A stretch of DNA of 64,000 nucleotides, taken from Struthio camelus. Taxonomy: Eukaryota > Chordata > Aves > Struthioniformes > Struthionidae. Shown here piece by piece: positions 60,561 through 64,000 of this stretch. The position numbers were made by a program, and so were the translations under genes. Each line of letters starts with the position of its first letter. The first letter of the stretch is position 1. A model generated the notes under the pieces. That model had not been told where the DNA came from, searched no databases, and saw nothing but the letters and a program-made list of their open reading frames with translations. Where the stretch lies: the NCBI RefSeq assembly GCF_040807025.1, contig NC_090942.1, positions 197,526,247 through 197,590,246 of the forward strand, in the 5' to 3' direction.

Positions 60561-63500
60561 ACAGCTTTATGGATGGTGGAGTTCCTGTTTCCATACTATT
60601 TGCTGTTTGCGGCACTCCTGGCCAGTGACACTCCCTAGATGTCAGTTGTAAAAAAAAGCAGCTTAGCACAGCACTATTTGCCTCCTACACGCACTAGATG
60701 ACCTCTCTGTCAGGCAAATTCTCATGTCATTTTTTGTCTCCTGAGCATGATACATACCAAGCCAGGTTTTTGTAAATTACTGCTACATATTGATGAAAGG
60801 AAAAATACAAGTTCTGGCCATTCTGCATTTGTCAGTAAGAAAGGAACGCTAAAGGAAGAAGCTTTCAAAACTTCTCCAGCATATATATCCCTAGCTGAAG
60901 TTGTTCTTGAAAGGATATGGTCTTTACTGTTCAGTCCTCAGTTGATTTTCCTAGGAATGCAAAAAGAGGACAGAGAGAGAAAGCAAGGGAGAGTTTTTGA
61001 TAAGGTAAATGAAACTTCACTGAAGTCAATTGCAAACTTCCGTAACATGGCAAGTTTGCCTTGAGTTTCCCAGTTATACACCATTTTATTCATTAAAATA
61101 CACATTTTTCAGAGCTTATTTTCAAATCTGCATTTTTTTTGCATGTTAAAGTCTGTGAATAACATTTATTTACTGAGATACCCAGTGAACAAGGAAATTG
61201 TCCAGGAAAGCTCTGCCTGGACAAAATGTGTCTCAGAAGGGCTGTAAAAGTTACTGCAAGATATTCTAATGTATCATTTGAAAATTAGTAGGTAATCAAG
61301 CAATTAGGCTGTCATAATACATAAGCACAGGGGAGTAGTTATAGTTGCATAGGCAAACTTAACTTTGGCATTTCTGGACTGTAGAATGGTCCTTTCTACA
61401 GTTTATTTATTATTTTCTTGAGTAAATGGAAGGTAGCTTTTAAGAATGTATTAGTACAGCTTATTCTGTATGGAACTTTTGTCAACTTCTGTTTATCTAA
61501 AGTTCTTTTTTTCTAACATTGAAATAGAACCTATTTCAACCTATTTCTGTTCATACTGACATGAAACTGTAGTATAGCAGTGGGCTACTTTCCCTACAGT
61601 TTATACAGACCTGGCAAGTAATAACTGAGTTGCAATGTTTGAACAGTGCCAACATTATATATGATTTTTCAGAACTGTCAGTCTCACTGTGCCTTGTGCA
61701 CAGAGCATCTCAAAGCTTTGTGCGTTTGAAAAAAAGGACCCGTCAAGACTCACAGCTTTGACTCATTTCTTGGGTAGCTATTTGTTTTTTTATTATCCTC
61801 CACACAGTTCAATTACTTGCAGTTTCACAGTTTCCAACTTCAGGTAGACACATCAATGCCATCTTTAATTTCTTTACAGAAAGGCCGCAATATATTTGAC
61901 TTTGATATGGCTGCGAGGGGAGCCATACAATCCTTACTTCAGCCTTTAACCTCACTCTTCAGTCTGGGTATTGGTTACACACATAGCCTCTCTTTTCGTG
62001 GAAATTTTTTCCACTGTTTATCAGAAGAGCCTAACATCATACTATAGTATCTTAGCCCCACTTTTTTTAAGCTTTGAAGAATCTTCATCTTTTCCCTATC
62101 CTTTAACTGCTTTCTTTGCACGTAACACTAACTGTGGGAGCTGACATCATCACAAATGGCCTGTCTAACCTGTGTCTTTATATTTTTGCGGAAGCAAGCA
62201 AAATAATAAAGTCATTTAATCTTCTAAGATTGCCCCTTTACTCTTGTAACATACATATTTTTTGCCTAGAATTTTATAATTACTGGTTTTTAAGACACAT
62301 TAAAAGTTTAGATAATCTGATCATTGCATACTACAGAGTATTGTGCTTACTCATATTCCAAGTAAACTCATTTGAAGTGATTCTTGGCCTCCTGAAATGC
62401 AGTTTTAGCAAGCTCAGGCTGAGAAGGCTTTCTTTTGAAACGTAGTTAGCTCAGCTTGTGAATGGTTTGCACTATTGATTGGACTTTTCATTCTTGCATT
62501 TAAAAGCAAAAATAGAGTCATTACATTATAATCTTCTAGCTAAATGTTCCTTTAGCAAAACTGATAAAATCCTGTTTTGGCTTGCTGATAATCCAAGACA
62601 TCCTGACATTTCACATTTACTGTCTGTTTGTTCTGCCTTCTGCTCTCAGACTAGTGCCTTTTCAAAAGATAATTTTACTCCAGCATCCAGTTTCATTCTT
62701 AACACAAGCATTTCTTGGTGGGGCAGATGCCTTTTCCTAATGTTTTTTTTCCCTGTGATTTGCTCTCTGAAATTCACTGACTGACCAGACCATTGACAGA
62801 CTTAGCGTTGTACTCTACCTACTATTAAGTCTAGTGATTACAGCAGAACGATTTTGATCATCTGTTGGCTTTGTGTCTTTGTACTGTCAACAACGATAGG
62901 CAAGTGCCTAACAAAGAATAACTCAGAAGATCAAATGAGGTACCTCTCTTTCTCTATTATTTGAGGTAACTACCTCTGTATATAATTGCCTCCAAAGGTG
63001 AGTAAGTGCTCTCATATCCTGTGTGAAGAACTGCCTAGAGCTGACTGATGTGAAAGAGTGAATATGAGGGTGTGTTTGAATGAGTGCTTAAATCAGGGCT
63101 GCACAGTAAACATCTCCATTCACAATGAAGTTCTCTGTAGCCGCCGGAACATTGGACTCTCTCTTTCTTGAGTGCCAGCGTCTTTCTCTTTGAACTAAAA
63201 AGTCAAGCTCTTTTTGTTTATTCTGTCTGTGCTCCCATTAATATTACACCTCTTTCTGCGTAAAGGTCCATCAGAAAGGATAGACGCTATCCCACTATCC
63301 TACCGTTCGTGCGTAGTGGCTTGAGGCAGTATCTTTGAAAGTGGGAACCAAGGGTTCAAAATGACTCAGGTTAAGAGACTGTTGTTTATTAAGTAGATTG
63401 TTACGAAAAAAGTAGCTGCTGTCAGCGCAGCTCTCTGCTTAGGATATAAAAAACAGTGTCCACTGTCTCCTTTTTGGCCTCTGATGTAAAATGAACTCAA

Positions 63501-64000
63501 TCTTATATGTTGATGATAAACTTAGACTTGAGTATACCACCTCATAGTTTAGACTCATTCAGAGGTTTAATGGTGTTGTGTGTTATATACATGTATAAAG
63601 TTCAGTATGAAGTTTAGATGCCCAGCAGCTGACCTCAGGGCCAGAAAATGGTCCCTGGCTCATTTTATATAGCAGTATATAAAACACATATACTATATAT
63701 ATAGTATCTAGTATAGATAATCCTTGTTACTTTAGAGAACCCTTTTTCAAGAAGACGGCATCACAGCTGACAGCATTTCTTAATTCCGAAGTCTAGGAAC
63801 TTGACAAGTTGTGAAGTGTCAGCTGCTGTCAGTTAATTACAACCTCACCACTCTCTTTTCATCACCTTTTAGAAATAATTTTCAAGACATGATTTTACAA
63901 TGTGAAGTCATCTTGTTGCTACATCTGTAGATGGTAAAGTACCTGAAGACTTTCTAGACAAAGCCTTCCAATTCCCACTAGTTTCAAAGTCCAAAAATAA
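60561..64000. other. Distal upstream flank, no gene seen
   Basis: AT-rich non-coding DNA. Open frames of 76-109 codons at 60747-61064, 61817-62047, 62116-62445 and 62479-62784 (all plus) resemble no known family. A TA-rich palindromic tract lies at about 63665-63720. Nothing else is recognised. Confidence 0.6.

Noticed and set aside
1..64000. tRNA, rRNA, CRISPR, bacterial operons or mitochondrial inserts
   Set aside because: No cloverleaf with A and B boxes, rRNA-like tract, spaced repeats or bacterial-type gene packing was seen by reading; a covariance-model scan was not possible.

Overview
The window is vertebrate nuclear DNA, almost certainly from a bird. It is AT-rich, contains one strong CpG island, and has a vertebrate gene structure with no bacterial or organellar features. 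CR1 LINE 3' ends of the avian type (ending in TTCTGTGATTCTGT) and a long decayed CR1 copy point to a sauropsid, with a bird favoured.

The one protein-coding feature I can support is the first coding exon of NBEA (neurobeachin) on the minus strand, 47637-47918. It encodes 94 residues, from MASEKP to VETVLNL, and ends at a GTAAGC splice donor. It lies inside a CpG island of about 47245-48990 that also holds the inferred 5' UTR and promoter. Bases 1-47636 are therefore the donor-side part of NBEA intron 1. The next exon is beyond the left edge, so the window holds only the N-terminal 94 residues. Bases from about 48400 to 64000 lie upstream of the gene, and no second protein-coding gene is visible there.

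The intron is mostly AT-rich single-copy-looking DNA. It also holds a retroviral-type LTR on the minus strand (about 6390-7736), a pair of inverted short repeat copies (7890-8020 and 9356-9474, the second abutting a 48-bp tandem repeat), and two plus-strand 5'-truncated CR1 elements (31608-31890 and 36640-37047). There are several homopolymer or simple-repeat tracts and a 35-bp tandem duplication. The upstream flank holds an older CR1/L3-like reverse-transcriptase relic (55240-55840) and next to it a near-complete but decayed minus-strand CR1 (about 55900-60180, perhaps to 60560). In the latter the order ORF1 esterase, endonuclease, reverse transcriptase can be followed. It is interrupted twice by copies of the same unnamed repeat family.

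The most interesting signals are at the NBEA 5' end. A 22-codon upstream ORF has a stop codon that directly abuts the NBEA start codon. A YY1-type site contains a second, three-codon upstream ORF. A consensus splice donor on the opposite strand suggests a divergent non-coding transcript. I found no evidence of a wholly new biological system. Most of the open reading frames of 60-125 codons in the window look like chance or repeat-derived ORFs.
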